NCBI RefSeq assembly: GCF_001509795.1
Contig: NZ_LLZN01000059.1
Coordinates: forward strand, 24,815-88,814
Reading direction: 5' to 3'
Length of the DNA: 64,000 bases
Source of the DNA: Streptomyces sp. NRRL WC-3605
GTDB lineage: Bacteria > Actinomycetota > Actinomycetes > Streptomycetales > Streptomycetaceae
Position numbers and translations under genes: made by a program. The notes under the pieces were generated by a model. The model was not told the DNA's origin, made no database searches, and saw nothing but the letters and a program-made list of their open reading frames with translations. Below are positions 8,576 to 17,928 of the stretch, piece by piece. Within the stretch, counting starts at the first letter, position 1. Each line of letters begins with the position of its first letter.

Positions 8576-9099
8576 CCAGGCGTGCCGGTCTCGGCGGACA
8601 AGGACCGGACCTTGGTGCAGGCAGTTTTGAGGGCGCCCCACAGCCGTTCGGGACGCATCCCTGTCGCCTGCCGCACCTGCGTGACGAGCCCTGCCGGGTC
8701 GTCCATGCCGTGCTGCCGTCGGGCCAGGTAGTGCTGCGCGGTGAGAGCGGCCTCCGCCGCCATGGCGATGGAGGCTTTGGCGTCCGCTGTACCCACCACG
8801 TGGCCGACCCGGCGCATGTGGTCGACGTACTCGGCGATCCGGCGCGGATCGTCCTCTACCTCGGCAAGCCGAGGTACGTCCGGAACACCCCGCACCGTGC
8901 GCCACTCAGCCGGGCACTCCCGCTCCAGGATGTCCGCGAACACCGAGATCAGGAGCAGGTTTCCGGCGTCCCGGCTCCCCTCGGTCGGGCCGAGGAAGTC
9001 CAGTACCAGCTCCAGTGCCCGGCCCACGTCGTCCGCCTCGTCGGCCAGCAAGGCCTCCGCGACCATCTGAGCCTCTGCCGGCGAGGGACGGTTCTTCAC
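8572..9099 (-). CDS. Hypothetical helical protein
   Basis: 175 residues from GTG at 9099, chosen because GGAG sits 6 bp before it; the frame is open further upstream but overlaps the neighbouring gene. The protein is helical with no transmembrane segment (ALELVLDFLGPTEG, IAEYVDHMRRVGHVV, MAAEAALTAQHYLARR). No recognised domain. It lies 50 bp after a small zinc-finger-like gene and is probably co-transcribed with it. Confidence 0.5.
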   Translation of the reverse strand: MKNRPSPAEAQMVAEALLADEADDVGRALELVLDFLGPTEGSRDAGNLLLISVFADILERECPAEWRTVRGVPDVPRLAEVEDDPRRIAEYVDHMRRVGHVVGTADAKASIAMAAEAALTAQHYLARRQHGMDDPAGLVTQVRQATGMRPERLWGALKTACTKVRSLSAETGTPG

Positions 9100-9149
9100 G
9101 GACAACTCCGACAGGAAGGTGCTCCATGGTGCTCCATCAGCAAGCCGAT

Positions 9150-9350
9150 CTAGGGCCGTGTGCTGACGTAGGTCACCCTGGGACCCCACTTCTCCCTCGC
9201 CGAGGCCAGACACCAGGTGCACAGCGGCGAGCCTCCCTTGCCGTAGCGGTGCGTCTTGCGCTGACAGACAGCGCAGAGACCCACCTCGCTGCCAAGACAG
9301 GTGAGAACGGAGTGGTCCGGCTCTGTGACCGGCGGTACGGGAGTCGTCAT
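9150..9350 (-). CDS. Small zinc-ribbon-like protein
   Basis: 66 residues from the ATG at 9350. Two CxxC pairs (LCAVCQRK and LCTWC) separated by about 15 residues form a compact treble-clef or ribbon-like site, with a basic HRYGKGG loop between. Likely a nucleic-acid or protein adaptor; function unknown. First gene of a short leftward unit. Confidence 0.55.
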   Translation of the reverse strand: MTTPVPPVTEPDHSVLTCLGSEVGLCAVCQRKTHRYGKGGSPLCTWCLASAREKWGPRVTYVSTRP

Positions 9351-9529
9351 GGTGTTCCTGTCCGGGTGGCTGATACACGCCACCTCAGGACCAGGATAGC
9401 CAGCAAATAGCACAGGGGTTCTATCCGCCAGGCCGACTGGCTCCCGCCGATATGACCTTTGCACTCACATGGGCGGAGTCGAGCGGAATCTCCTGATCAC
9501 GTCCATGCGGCGTGGGCTATCAACGGAGC

Positions 9530-10189
9530 ATGATCAACCACGCGCTGCGCGGTCTCTCCGCTGCCGTCCTCGCTCTCTCTTCCTGCGTCGCACTTGCCGC
9601 ACCGGCTCAGGCAGACGAGACGCTTCCCCTTGCTGACGCGGTGGCCACTCTGCCCGTGGCTGCTGAGTCCCGTGACGGCTACAGCCGCGATGAGTTCCGC
9701 CACTGGAACAGTGGTGACCTCGCGGACGGCTGCAACACCCGAGCCGAGGTCCTCATCCACGAGGCCGTCGACGCCCCCGCCGTCGGCCCCGGCTGCCGCC
9801 TGACGGGAGGCGCCTGGTTTTCCTACTACGACGGCGCCATCGTGACGTCGGCGCCCGGTCTCGACATCGATCACATGGTGCCGCTCGCCGAGGCCTGGGA
9901 CAGCGGCGCCTCGGCCTGGAACGCGCAGCGCCGCGAAGCCTATGCCAACGACCAGGGCGCCGAGGCCTCCCTGGTCGCTGTGACCGCGCGCTCCAACCGC
10001 AGCAAGGCAGACCAGGACCCAGCTGATTGGCTGCCGCCGGCCGCCGAGGTGCACTGCCGCTATCTGGCGGAGTGGGTGGGGACGAAGCTGCGCTGGCGGC
10101 TCGCGGCGGATGAACGCGAACTCGAAGCCCTCGATGAGGCAGCGGCATCCTGCCCCGCCCAGACGGTGAGCTACGTACCGGCGCCCTGA
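9530..10189 (+). CDS. Secreted HNH-family nuclease (DUF1524-like)
   Basis: 219 residues from ATG 9530 (a GTG at 9512 is an alternative). Residues 1-30 are a Sec signal peptide ending in an AxA site (APAQA). The mature protein has the His-Asn-His arrangement DIDHMVPLAEAW, then a downstream Asn and ARSNRSKADQDPADWLPP, typical of extracellular streptomycete HNH nucleases. It would degrade DNA outside the cell for nutrients or competition. It stands alone between oppositely oriented genes. Confidence 0.85.
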   Translation: MINHALRGLSAAVLALSSCVALAAPAQADETLPLADAVATLPVAAESRDGYSRDEFRHWNSGDLADGCNTRAEVLIHEAVDAPAVGPGCRLTGGAWFSYYDGAIVTSAPGLDIDHMVPLAEAWDSGASAWNAQRREAYANDQGAEASLVAVTARSNRSKADQDPADWLPPAAEVHCRYLAEWVGTKLRWRLAADERELEALDEAAASCPAQTVSYVPAP

Positions 10190-10382
10190 CCCCGCGGCCG
10201 CCACCCGCCTCGCCTCGATCCGACGGCCGCCTTCGCGGCCGGGGGGCCTTGTCAGACCTTGGTCCTACTGTGGCCCTCGGGTGGAAGTCACGAATCACGA
10301 GGAGAGTGTCGATCTTGAGCTGCGCCAGGCGTCGCGGAGGACACCCGGCGCAGCCTCGGTCACGTCGGATCCCCCGGGGGGG

Positions 10383-10589
10383 TTACTTCCGGTGGATCTG
10401 GACGGTGACCTTGACGACGACGCCGCTCAGGATGCCGGCGGCCGCGACCGCGATGGCCGCTTCTTCGTTGCCGGTGAAGGCGAGAGCAAGGACAGTGGCG
10501 AGTGTCGCCAAGGTGGTGAGGACTGCGGCCCACGCGTAGGCGCGGCCAGAGTCGTCCGTACCGGCTGGGGTACGGTCAATGTGCGTCAC
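10383..10589 (-). CDS. Small membrane protein, two helices
   Basis: 68 residues with two hydrophobic helices (AYAWAAVLTTLATLATVLALAF and AIAVAAAGILSGVVV are the cores) and short polar ends, MTHIDRTPAG at the start. No family assigned. Such proteins are common beside conjugation genes in actinobacterial plasmids. Confidence 0.6.
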   Translation of the reverse strand: MTHIDRTPAGTDDSGRAYAWAAVLTTLATLATVLALAFTGNEEAAIAVAAAGILSGVVVKVTVQIHRK

Positions 10590-10663
10590 GGCTTACGGCT
10601 CCTTACGACGGATCGGTAGCCCGACGTCAGGCGAAGGGGGACCCCGGTCGCGAAGTCGCTTTC

Positions 10664-10861
10664 TCAGGGCATGACTTCGCAGGGGTCTCCCCTCGTCATC
10701 GGAAGGGCTTCATGACTTGCCTCAGACTCTAAGGGGCAGTCCTGACAGTGAAGAGATCCAGACGCCGTAACAAGCGGCACTGACAGTGCCTGATGCGCCC
10801 ACTCGCAATACACCACGGCACTGACATGCCATCCACCCGTATAACGGCAGGTCAGAGCCAT
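10664..10861 (-). CDS. Possible small Cys-containing protein
   Basis: 65 codons with a sensible composition (WHVSAVVYCEWAH, LHCQDCP) but with low G/C third positions unlike its neighbours and no clear RBS. Either a recently acquired gene or a chance frame in a lower-GC intergenic stretch of about 470 bp (10590-11066), in which I see no other gene. Confidence 0.3.
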   Translation of the reverse strand: MALTCRYTGGWHVSAVVYCEWAHQALSVPLVTASGSLHCQDCPLESEASHEALPMTRGDPCEVMP

Positions 10862-11066
10862 GCAGCGCAGGATCTACAGATCTCTCCCAGAGGGCGAAGC
10901 ACCGTGACCCATCTCACACCCTGAAATACATGAAATGGGTCATCAAGGACTCTCTCGGCTCGCCGATGTCGAGGGTCATGCGGCGGCGATCTCGTCGCCC
11001 GGCTGCGTGTGCCAGCGCCCTCATCGACCCGCACACCAACCCTCATCACGTAGTACTTCGAGTCTC

Positions 11067-11660
11067 TTAGCCCTCGGCGTGGGTCCATGCACTGGGCACT
11101 AGGCCGGGCATGCGGTGGTTGATCGAGTGCTCACCCTTGGTGCAGCCCGCGAACGGGCCGGTGGACCCTCGTAGCTCTCGCAGGGCGGGGTCCATGTGGT
11201 CGCGGTGCCAGACTGAGGGGCCGGTGTATCCGCAGGTGGCTGGGTCCGTCAGTTCTTGCCAGGCGAGCCATGCGGCGTGCAGGCGGGCGACTGCCACGGG
11301 GTGTTCCCACCACAGATGGCACCATCGGGCGTCAGCCGACGGCTCGGCAAGGTAGCCGGGCACCAGCACACCCTCCACCCACTCGATGAGAGCGCGGAGT
11401 TCGTCGTCGTACTGCGGCGAGTCGAGCAACAAGATGAAGGGCGGGTACTTCCACTCTGCTTCCTCGTCGTCCTCGGTAGGGACGTCCCCGCCGGCCGTCT
11501 CCTCGTCGGTGGCAGGCCCGCCCGGCCCGTCCTCGGTTCCGTCGGCGAACTCCTGGACCAGGGCGGTGAGCCGGGCGACCTTGACCTTGAGGTCCTCGAT
11601 GTCCTCGAACATGCCGACCGGCACGTCCATCTGCGGGACGTCGTCGGGTTCATCGGCCAT
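11067..11660 (-). CDS. DUF4913 family protein, end of secretion operon
   Basis: 197 residues. An acidic coiled-coil-like N-terminus (MFEDIEDLKVKVARLTALVQ) leads into a Trp-rich domain (ALIEWVEGVLVP, WCHLWWEHPVAVARLHAAWLAW, PSVWHRDHMDP) that I recognise as DUF4913, common next to actinobacterial transfer ATPases. The ATG at 11660 lies inside the end of the coupling-ATPase gene, so translation is coupled. Possibly an adaptor that loads the relaxosome on the coupling protein. Confidence 0.7.
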   Translation of the reverse strand: MADEPDDVPQMDVPVGMFEDIEDLKVKVARLTALVQEFADGTEDGPGGPATDEETAGGDVPTEDDEEAEWKYPPFILLLDSPQYDDELRALIEWVEGVLVPGYLAEPSADARWCHLWWEHPVAVARLHAAWLAWQELTDPATCGYTGPSVWHRDHMDPALRELRGSTGPFAGCTKGEHSINHRMPGLVPSAWTHAEG

Positions 11661-13389
11661 TGCGGGCGGCCTTCCGCTGCTCGTACGCGGCCACGGCGCG
11701 CTTGGTGATGGCGGCCTCCTCCTCACGCATCTGCGGGCCGATGTGCGCCATGGCCTCCTCCGCGTACCAGGGGCGCAGGCTGATCTGTGCGACCGGCATG
11801 CCGGTGGACATCAGCAGGGCCGTGCCCTTGCGCATGGCGCGGATCTCGGCGGGGTCCAGGACCTGCTCGCGCTGCTCGCTCCAGCTGCGGCTGGAGCCGT
11901 CCTTGCTCTTGGAGTACGAGCCGCGCTCGATGTAGTGCGCGCCGGTCAGGGAGCTGATGTCCTGGGCGAACTTGGCGTCGTCCATCCCGACGCCGATCAC
12001 CTTGCGCGTGGCCGCGCTCCACATGGCGTCCATGCCGACCTCGCCCCAGGCCCGTACGCCCTGGCGGTAGCTCTGCAGGATCGTGAACGGCGTGATGCCG
12101 CGCGATCCGAGGTGGGAGTACAGGTCAGGCAGGTCGGCGATCCGGCAGATGTTGGCGGCCTCGTCCAGGACCGCGCGCATCGGCTCGGGCAGGCGGCCGC
12201 CGTGGCGCTCGCCCGCCTCGGTGGCGGCGGTGAAGACGGCGTCGGCGACCGCGGCCACGAGCGCCGAGGACGGTCCGCCCTTCTTGCTCAGCAGATACAG
12301 GGTGTCGGTGCTGGTGGCGAAGGCCTCGGGGTCGAAGCGGGCGCGGTGCTTGTCCGGGGTGACCCACGCGAGGACCTTCTCGTCGCGCAGCGCGGACATG
12401 GCCGTACGCGCGTTCTGGTAGATCCCGGACTGTGTCTCCTCGGCGATGTTGATGGAGGAATCGACCTGCTCGGCGAGCACCGGCTCGTGCTGGTAGAGCA
12501 CACGCAGCGGCGCCTTCTCCTTCGGGTCGGCCAGCCATGCCATGACCTCGCGGACGGTGGTGCCCTCCCACCAGGCCGCTCGGAACAGGCCGGTGAGGAG
12601 GTCTCCGGCGGCCTGGGACCAGAACGGGTCGGCCTGCTCCGAGGTGATCTGGGTGACGAAGTGCGAGGCCAGACGCTCGGCGCCTTCCAGGGTCTCGGCC
12701 TGCGCCACCAGGTCGACCCACATGTCCCGTTCGGCCTGCGCGACGCCCTGAGTGTCGAACAGGAAGGTCTGCCCGGCCCTGGCCCGGCTGCCGCGCGTCG
12801 CGGCGTAGACGTCCGCCTTGTTCGACGTCATCAGCAGGGCGCCAGGCGCCTCCTCCGCGACCGGGATGGCCAGCGACGTCGACTTGCCCGCGCGCGGCGC
12901 CATGATGGCGATGTAGGTGTCCTCGTCCGATCCGCGCAGCTCGATGCCGGACGGCAGGTGGTCGCCAAGGAGGACGCCCCGGTCGCGTGCCGGGAGCTGC
13001 GAGGCCTTCGCCCCCTTCAACGAGGCGCGCAGCCGGGTCGCGGTGCGGGCGGCGTGCTTCGGTGTCAGCTCACGCACCTGGTGCAGGGTGGCCAGGCTGG
13101 AAGGGTTCCTGAACCACTTGAAGGCCCAGCGCAGCCCCCACACGAGGAACACCACGACCGCCAGGTCGGCGACGGTGGCGCCGACGAGAGACGCGGTCTG
13201 CGACTGCGGCCACACCGTCGCCCAGTCGCTGACCATCCGGTAGACGGTCAGCGGGGAGGCCGGGGCCACGTCCTCGCCGGTGGCCAGTGCGCCGCCAGCC
13301 GCTCCCGCCCAGGTCGCGGCGGACAGCGTCACGACGCCGCCCGCCAGGATCGCGGCGCCGGCCCATGCCCGGTCGTCGTCCGTCATCAT
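11650..13389 (-). CDS. TraD/VirD4-like type IV coupling ATPase
   Basis: 579 residues. Two N-terminal membrane helices (about 12-31 and 68-90) followed by a cytoplasmic motor: Walker A APRAGKST (164-171), and a DEAAN Walker-B-like motif in MRAVLDEAANICRIADL, with LQSYRQG after it, as in TraD/TraG coupling proteins. It would bring the relaxosome to the secretion channel and power DNA export. Start and preceding stop overlap as ATGA at 13389-13386, so it is translated with the VirB4-like gene. Together with the relaxase at 23-25 kb it defines a single-strand conjugation system. Confidence 0.9.
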   Translation of the reverse strand: MMTDDDRAWAGAAILAGGVVTLSAATWAGAAGGALATGEDVAPASPLTVYRMVSDWATVWPQSQTASLVGATVADLAVVVFLVWGLRWAFKWFRNPSSLATLHQVRELTPKHAARTATRLRASLKGAKASQLPARDRGVLLGDHLPSGIELRGSDEDTYIAIMAPRAGKSTSLAIPVAEEAPGALLMTSNKADVYAATRGSRARAGQTFLFDTQGVAQAERDMWVDLVAQAETLEGAERLASHFVTQITSEQADPFWSQAAGDLLTGLFRAAWWEGTTVREVMAWLADPKEKAPLRVLYQHEPVLAEQVDSSINIAEETQSGIYQNARTAMSALRDEKVLAWVTPDKHRARFDPEAFATSTDTLYLLSKKGGPSSALVAAVADAVFTAATEAGERHGGRLPEPMRAVLDEAANICRIADLPDLYSHLGSRGITPFTILQSYRQGVRAWGEVGMDAMWSAATRKVIGVGMDDAKFAQDISSLTGAHYIERGSYSKSKDGSSRSWSEQREQVLDPAEIRAMRKGTALLMSTGMPVAQISLRPWYAEEAMAHIGPQMREEEAAITKRAVAAYEQRKAARNGR

Positions 13390-14981
13390 CGGCTGTCGCC
13401 TCCCGCCCTCGGTGTGCGGCGCCGGTTGGTGTCCGTGCGGTACAGCCGCTGCTCGGTCGCGGTGAGTTCGAGCGCGGCCGCGATGCCCGGCCTGGTCCCG
13501 ATCTTGATCAGATACTTGCCGCGGCCGGGATGGCGGGCCCGTTCGTCCTCCGCCGGCGGACCTTGGCCGTCGTCCTGGTCGTCGTAGCTCGGGTCGATGT
13601 CCAGGCCCGTGCTTGTGGCCGACGACCACGAGCCGATCATCATGCGTTCCTGCTCCGTCAGGCTGCGTTTGCCGGTGACGCGGCGCAGCTCCTCGTCGGT
13701 GGACGCGCCGATCACCCACGTGTCGCAGCGGTCCATGAGCCCTCGGGCCTTCGCCCGGTCCATCTCGGTGGGCAGGGCCTCGACGTCGAGCAGGGAATGC
13801 GTGACGTAGATCGTGACGTCGTCCGTCGTGCGGTTGAGGCGGCTGATCGCGTCCATCGCGTCGACCAGGCCCGGCCCGGAGCGCAGGGCCCGCCACATCT
13901 CGTCCATCGGCAGCACGAGGCGACGGTCCATCAAGCCGATGCTGCGGGCGGAGTCGATGCTGGAGTACGTGTAGGCCCAGGTCGCGATCATCCCGGCGGA
14001 CACGACGTCGTTGCCGCGGGCCCGCAGTGCGGAGATGTCCACGGAGACCGCGGGGGCGGCAATGTCCAGGGGTGTGGTCGTCGGCCCGTCGAAGAGGCCG
14101 CGCAGCGGGCCGCCGATCAGGTTGTCGAGCCCGGCGATGGCGCTGCGGGTCAGGTCCCGGTAGCGGTCGCCCTCGGCGGCCAGCTTGGTCCGCAGTTCCT
14201 CCGGGGCGGCCCGCAGTACGTCGACCACGTCCTTGACGATGGGGTCGCTGCCGGTGGCCTGACCGGCGGAGGCGACCTGCACGGCCGTGTCCAGCGCGCT
14301 GCGTTCGATCTCGTTCGGGGTGCGCCCGAGCCCGTGCTTGGTCGACAGCAGGGCGACCAGGGTCTCGAGTCTGCGGCCGTTGAGGACGTCGAGCAGAGCC
14401 TGGCGCCGGTCGGCGGGCAAGGCCTGCGCGTGGCCCTTGAGCGGGCCGCTGTCCAGGGGGTTGATGCGGCCGATGCCGTCGCCGATCCGTACGACGCTGC
14501 CGCCGAGCTCGCGGATCAGCTCGCTGTACTCGCCCTTGACGTCGCCGGGGACACAGACCATGTGCCCGAAGGCCGAGTACACCAGACAGATCCTCTTGAC
14601 CAGGGCGGACTTGCCCGCACCCGGCTGCGACATGACCCACACGCCGGGATTGGTGGTGAGCTGGCCCGTCCAGCCGGAGGGGTCCAGACACACCAACTCG
14701 CCGGTGAGGACGTCCCGTCCGACCGGCACGCCGCGCGGCGGCAGACCGGAGCCCAGCAGGAAGGGGTAGATGCCGCCCGCCTGCGAGGTGGGGCCGGTGT
14801 AGACGGTGCCCGCGTCCTCGACGGTGGCCCGGCCGCCGAACCTGCCGCCCCACCCGAGCCGGGGAGCGAACCGGCTCCGCAGCTTCCTTGCGGCCTGGCG
14901 CTCTGCGCGGGTCGGGGCCTGCTCGGTCGTCCTGGTGACCCGCTTGGGCGTGGTCACCACGGTCTTGGGCTTGCGTGCCAT
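13386..14981 (-). CDS. VirB4-like ATPase of the secretion apparatus
   Basis: 531 residues from the ATG at 14981, overlapping the upstream stop as TGATG. Walker A QPGAGKSA near 119-126; Walker B LVLPMDEMW in the second half, followed by RLNRTTDDVTIYVTHSL. The N-terminus is basic and soluble, so the inner-membrane portion is supplied by the SCO6880-type protein encoded just upstream; this split is characteristic of the actinobacterial system. It powers assembly of the channel. Confidence 0.88.
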   Translation of the reverse strand: MARKPKTVVTTPKRVTRTTEQAPTRAERQAARKLRSRFAPRLGWGGRFGGRATVEDAGTVYTGPTSQAGGIYPFLLGSGLPPRGVPVGRDVLTGELVCLDPSGWTGQLTTNPGVWVMSQPGAGKSALVKRICLVYSAFGHMVCVPGDVKGEYSELIRELGGSVVRIGDGIGRINPLDSGPLKGHAQALPADRRQALLDVLNGRRLETLVALLSTKHGLGRTPNEIERSALDTAVQVASAGQATGSDPIVKDVVDVLRAAPEELRTKLAAEGDRYRDLTRSAIAGLDNLIGGPLRGLFDGPTTTPLDIAAPAVSVDISALRARGNDVVSAGMIATWAYTYSSIDSARSIGLMDRRLVLPMDEMWRALRSGPGLVDAMDAISRLNRTTDDVTIYVTHSLLDVEALPTEMDRAKARGLMDRCDTWVIGASTDEELRRVTGKRSLTEQERMMIGSWSSATSTGLDIDPSYDDQDDGQGPPAEDERARHPGRGKYLIKIGTRPGIAAALELTATEQRLYRTDTNRRRTPRAGGDSR

Positions 14982-16432
14982 CAGTCCCTCACGAGCGGGT
15001 TGTAGCCCAGCGGCAGCGTGGCGGCGAAGACGGCGCCCTGTGCGCCGTAGGCGGGCCTCATGCGGATGCCCCTGGTCGCCTTCACGGCGCGCTCCAGCTC
15101 CTGGCGGGCGGCGGGCAGGTCGGCGGCGGATCGGGCCGTGGTCGTCACCATGAGGGTCCAGTCGACCACCTGGGAGCCGCCGGCGACCTGTGCGGCGGCC
15201 CGCTCGGCGCGCTCGGCGTCGGCCCGCTGGCTCCACTTGGCGCGGCCCTTGACCTCGGCGGTGGCGGCCGCCCGCTGGTGGGCGTTGCTGATCTCCCTCT
15301 CCAGGACCGCTTCGCCCTCGTAGGGGTCCAGGACCCGGTAGGCGAGGGTGATGCGCCGCTGGAAGCGGCCCGGGGCCAGCAGCGGCAGCAGCACGCTGTA
15401 GGCGATGGGACGTCGCGGCATCTCGCGCAGCACCCAGCTCAGCGACACTCCGCCGTCGTGCGCGTAGGTCTCCCATTCGTCGTCGGCGGCCTGCGGGCCG
15501 CACTCGGACCAGCTGAGTTCCTCGAAGTCCTTGTCCCGGGCGTTGAAGGTGGCCGGGTCGTACGCGCTGCGCACCAGGCGGCGCAGGTCGACGTCGGTGG
15601 CCCGGCGCATGATGTCGGTCCCGGTGCCGGACAGGTCCAGGCCGTCGACCACCTTGAGGGTTTCCGCGACCTGTTCGGCGAGGTCGGCCGGCGGGTTCGC
15701 GGACGCGGTGGGATCGACCGTGACGGACATCCACGGCGCCACGCTGGCCGTGGCGTGCGGGGTCGTGCGCACCAGCTCGTCGATGATCTGCTTGGCGAAT
15801 TGTGGGGCGTTGGGGTCCTTGCGGACCTTCACGTCGTCGCCGAGGGCCTCCCCCGCTCCCGGGGTGATCTGGATCGTCACCGAGGCGCCCTTGATCTGCT
15901 CGTCGGTGCTCATCGCGTCCAGCACGGACGACCAGGTGCGCAGGGAACTCTGCACGGCGCCGGTGGGGGCCATCAGGCTGCCGCCGGGGGCCAGGAGCGT
16001 CGTGACGGTCATGTGGCCGCTCGCCCGGTCGTGGACCACCCCCACGTGCTTGCCGGTCGTCGGGTCGTGAGCGCGGATCAGGGTGGAGGAGGCGCCCACT
16101 CCCGGCAGGTCCAGCGCGTAGGGGTGCGGCAGCAGCACCCGCCGGTAGGAGGTGGCCTCGACCCTGGCCGCCCGCCGCCAGGCCACCTTGGCCCAGTAGT
16201 AGGACAGAGCGGACATGCCGTGCCGCCGGGCGGCGGCCAGGGCGATCAGCGCGCCCGTCACCGGCAGGGTGACCACCAGGGTGACCGGCGCCTGGACGCC
16301 GATGATGCCCTCCGCGACCAGGACCACGGTCGAGATGATCGTCGCCGACTTGGACAGCCCGCCGAAGCCGAAGCTGCGGCGGGCACGGAACCCTTCCACC
16401 AGCAGGGCCTGCGGCACCTCGTGCGTGGTCAC
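14981..16432 (-). CDS. SCO6880-type secretion protein
   Basis: 483 residues from GTG at 16432. Two adjacent membrane helices near residues 30-72 (PrgI/VirB3-like hairpin) precede a large cytosolic domain (LLAPGGSLMAPTGAVQSSL; WVLREMPRRPIAYSVLLPLL) resembling the N-terminal half of VirB4 proteins. I recognise it as the SCO6880 family of streptomycete plasmids and chromosomes. It overlaps its neighbours at both ends (GTGA upstream, TGATG downstream). Likely the membrane base that docks the VirB4-like ATPase. Confidence 0.82.
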   Translation of the reverse strand: MTTHEVPQALLVEGFRARRSFGFGGLSKSATIISTVVLVAEGIIGVQAPVTLVVTLPVTGALIALAAARRHGMSALSYYWAKVAWRRAARVEATSYRRVLLPHPYALDLPGVGASSTLIRAHDPTTGKHVGVVHDRASGHMTVTTLLAPGGSLMAPTGAVQSSLRTWSSVLDAMSTDEQIKGASVTIQITPGAGEALGDDVKVRKDPNAPQFAKQIIDELVRTTPHATASVAPWMSVTVDPTASANPPADLAEQVAETLKVVDGLDLSGTGTDIMRRATDVDLRRLVRSAYDPATFNARDKDFEELSWSECGPQAADDEWETYAHDGGVSLSWVLREMPRRPIAYSVLLPLLAPGRFQRRITLAYRVLDPYEGEAVLEREISNAHQRAAATAEVKGRAKWSQRADAERAERAAAQVAGGSQVVDWTLMVTTTARSAADLPAARQELERAVKATRGIRMRPAYGAQGAVFAATLPLGYNPLVRD

Positions 16433-17928
16433 TGCGCACTCCCCCCGTTCCCGATCTGCCGACTCGCGCCCTGCACGGTGTCGTTGACGCCGTCCAGGAC
16501 CTGGATCCCGATGCCGACGGGCCCGGCCACCGCAGCGGCCGACGCTGCGGGTCCTGCCGCGCCCGCCGCGGCGGAACCCTGAGCGCCGACCGCTGCGGTG
16601 GAGGGCGCGGCCGTGCCGTCGGGTGCGGCCTGGCCGTTTGGCTGGGCGGCCGCCTGGTTGCGGGCTGCCTGCGCCTGGGCGTCACCGCCCGAGTGGCCAT
16701 CCTCGCCTTCGCTGTTGCCCTGACCGGCGCGGCTGCCCATCGTCTGCTCGACGTAGCGGGCGTGCTCCACGGCGCTGGCGGGCTCCGCGCCCCCGCCGCT
16801 GGGCCCGTCGTTGTTGTTCCTGCCGCCGAAGTAGCCCGCGGCTGCGGACAGCGCTCCGCCCGCGCCACCGGAGGCCAGCCCGTTGCCGACGGCCGCACCG
16901 AGCGGCGCGAAGATCTTCGTGAGCGGACCGGGGGCGAGGACCGCCAGGACCAGGGTGGCGCAGCCGCGCAGCCATTCCGCCAAGGTCTTGGCGTGTCCGA
17001 ACTCGGCGAAGCCGGTGCAGATGATGACGGCCAGGATGGGCTTGTAGGCGACGATCACGAGTCCGCTGGTGATCAGCTTGGGCGCCCACTGGCGGGTGGT
17101 GTCGCCGCCCGCCCGGCCTCCGCCGGCCACCGGCAGCAGCAGGCAGATGATGGGGATGGCGGACTGCCGCAGGAACACGAGCACCAGCTGGATGAAGCCG
17201 ATCAGCAGCAGCACAGCGACGACGCACAGCATGGTGATGGGGTTGGAGACGGCGGCGGGCACCATCACGCCGACGATCCTCTCGTAGGCCTTGCCGTCGT
17301 CTGCGAAAGTGGCGTCGACCAGCCCGGCCGTCAGGGCGTCCCCGGCGGTGAGCAGCAGCGCGAACATGCCCACGCCGATCGCGGACAGCAGGGTGTTCTC
17401 CACCCAGCCGAGCATCGCCCGCCCCGCGTGTTTGGACTGCCCGGTGACGGCCATCTTCCCGAGCTGCCACATCATTCCGAAGGCTGCGATCACCAGGCCG
17501 AGCCAGACGAGCATGCCCGCCAGCGTGGCTTTGCCGCCCCACAGGCCGGTGCCCTCCAGGTCGACCGACGGGCCGAGGAGGGCGACGGTCAGAACCTTCT
17601 TGAGGACCCACTTCACCGCATCGGCGCCGGCGTTGATGATGTCGCCCAGGAGGGACTCCCAGACTTCCTTCCATGCCCCCTTGATCTTCTTCTCGGTTGC
17701 CTCGCCGATCTTGTCGCAGATGCTGCTCATGCCGTTGGCGGCGGCGCCCGGGCTGGCCCCGCCGCCGCTGATGATGGCGCCGAGGATCGGGCCGGTGGAG
17801 ATCTGGCAGGCGCCGTCGGTGACGTCGCTGATGATCCCGTCGGCCCGCGCAGGCGGGGCAGCGGCCACCGCCGACACCCCGAACACCATGGTCAGCGCCA
17901 GGACGAGGACGGCCAGTCGGCGCCTCAC
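16429..17928 (-). CDS. VirB6/TrbL-like polytopic membrane protein
   Basis: 499 residues from GTG at 17928, which has GGGAGG just upstream and overlaps the previous stop (GTGA). A signal sequence (LAVLVLALTMVFGVSAVAAA) is followed by about six membrane helices between residues 120 and 350, then a long Ala/Gly/Gln-rich low-complexity tail. This is the usual layout of the inner-membrane channel component in these clusters. Confidence 0.8.
   Translation of the reverse strand: MRRRLAVLVLALTMVFGVSAVAAAPPARADGIISDVTDGACQISTGPILGAIISGGGASPGAAANGMSSICDKIGEATEKKIKGAWKEVWESLLGDIINAGADAVKWVLKKVLTVALLGPSVDLEGTGLWGGKATLAGMLVWLGLVIAAFGMMWQLGKMAVTGQSKHAGRAMLGWVENTLLSAIGVGMFALLLTAGDALTAGLVDATFADDGKAYERIVGVMVPAAVSNPITMLCVVAVLLLIGFIQLVLVFLRQSAIPIICLLLPVAGGGRAGGDTTRQWAPKLITSGLVIVAYKPILAVIICTGFAEFGHAKTLAEWLRGCATLVLAVLAPGPLTKIFAPLGAAVGNGLASGGAGGALSAAAGYFGGRNNNDGPSGGGAEPASAVEHARYVEQTMGSRAGQGNSEGEDGHSGGDAQAQAARNQAAAQPNGQAAPDGTAAPSTAAVGAQGSAAAGAAGPAASAAAVAGPVGIGIQVLDGVNDTVQGASRQIGNGGSAQ

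Noticed and set aside
11386..13587. Plus-strand 733-codon frame across the coupling ATPase gene
   Set aside because: Shadow of the TraD-like gene; repetitive Arg/Gly/Leu composition and no motif.
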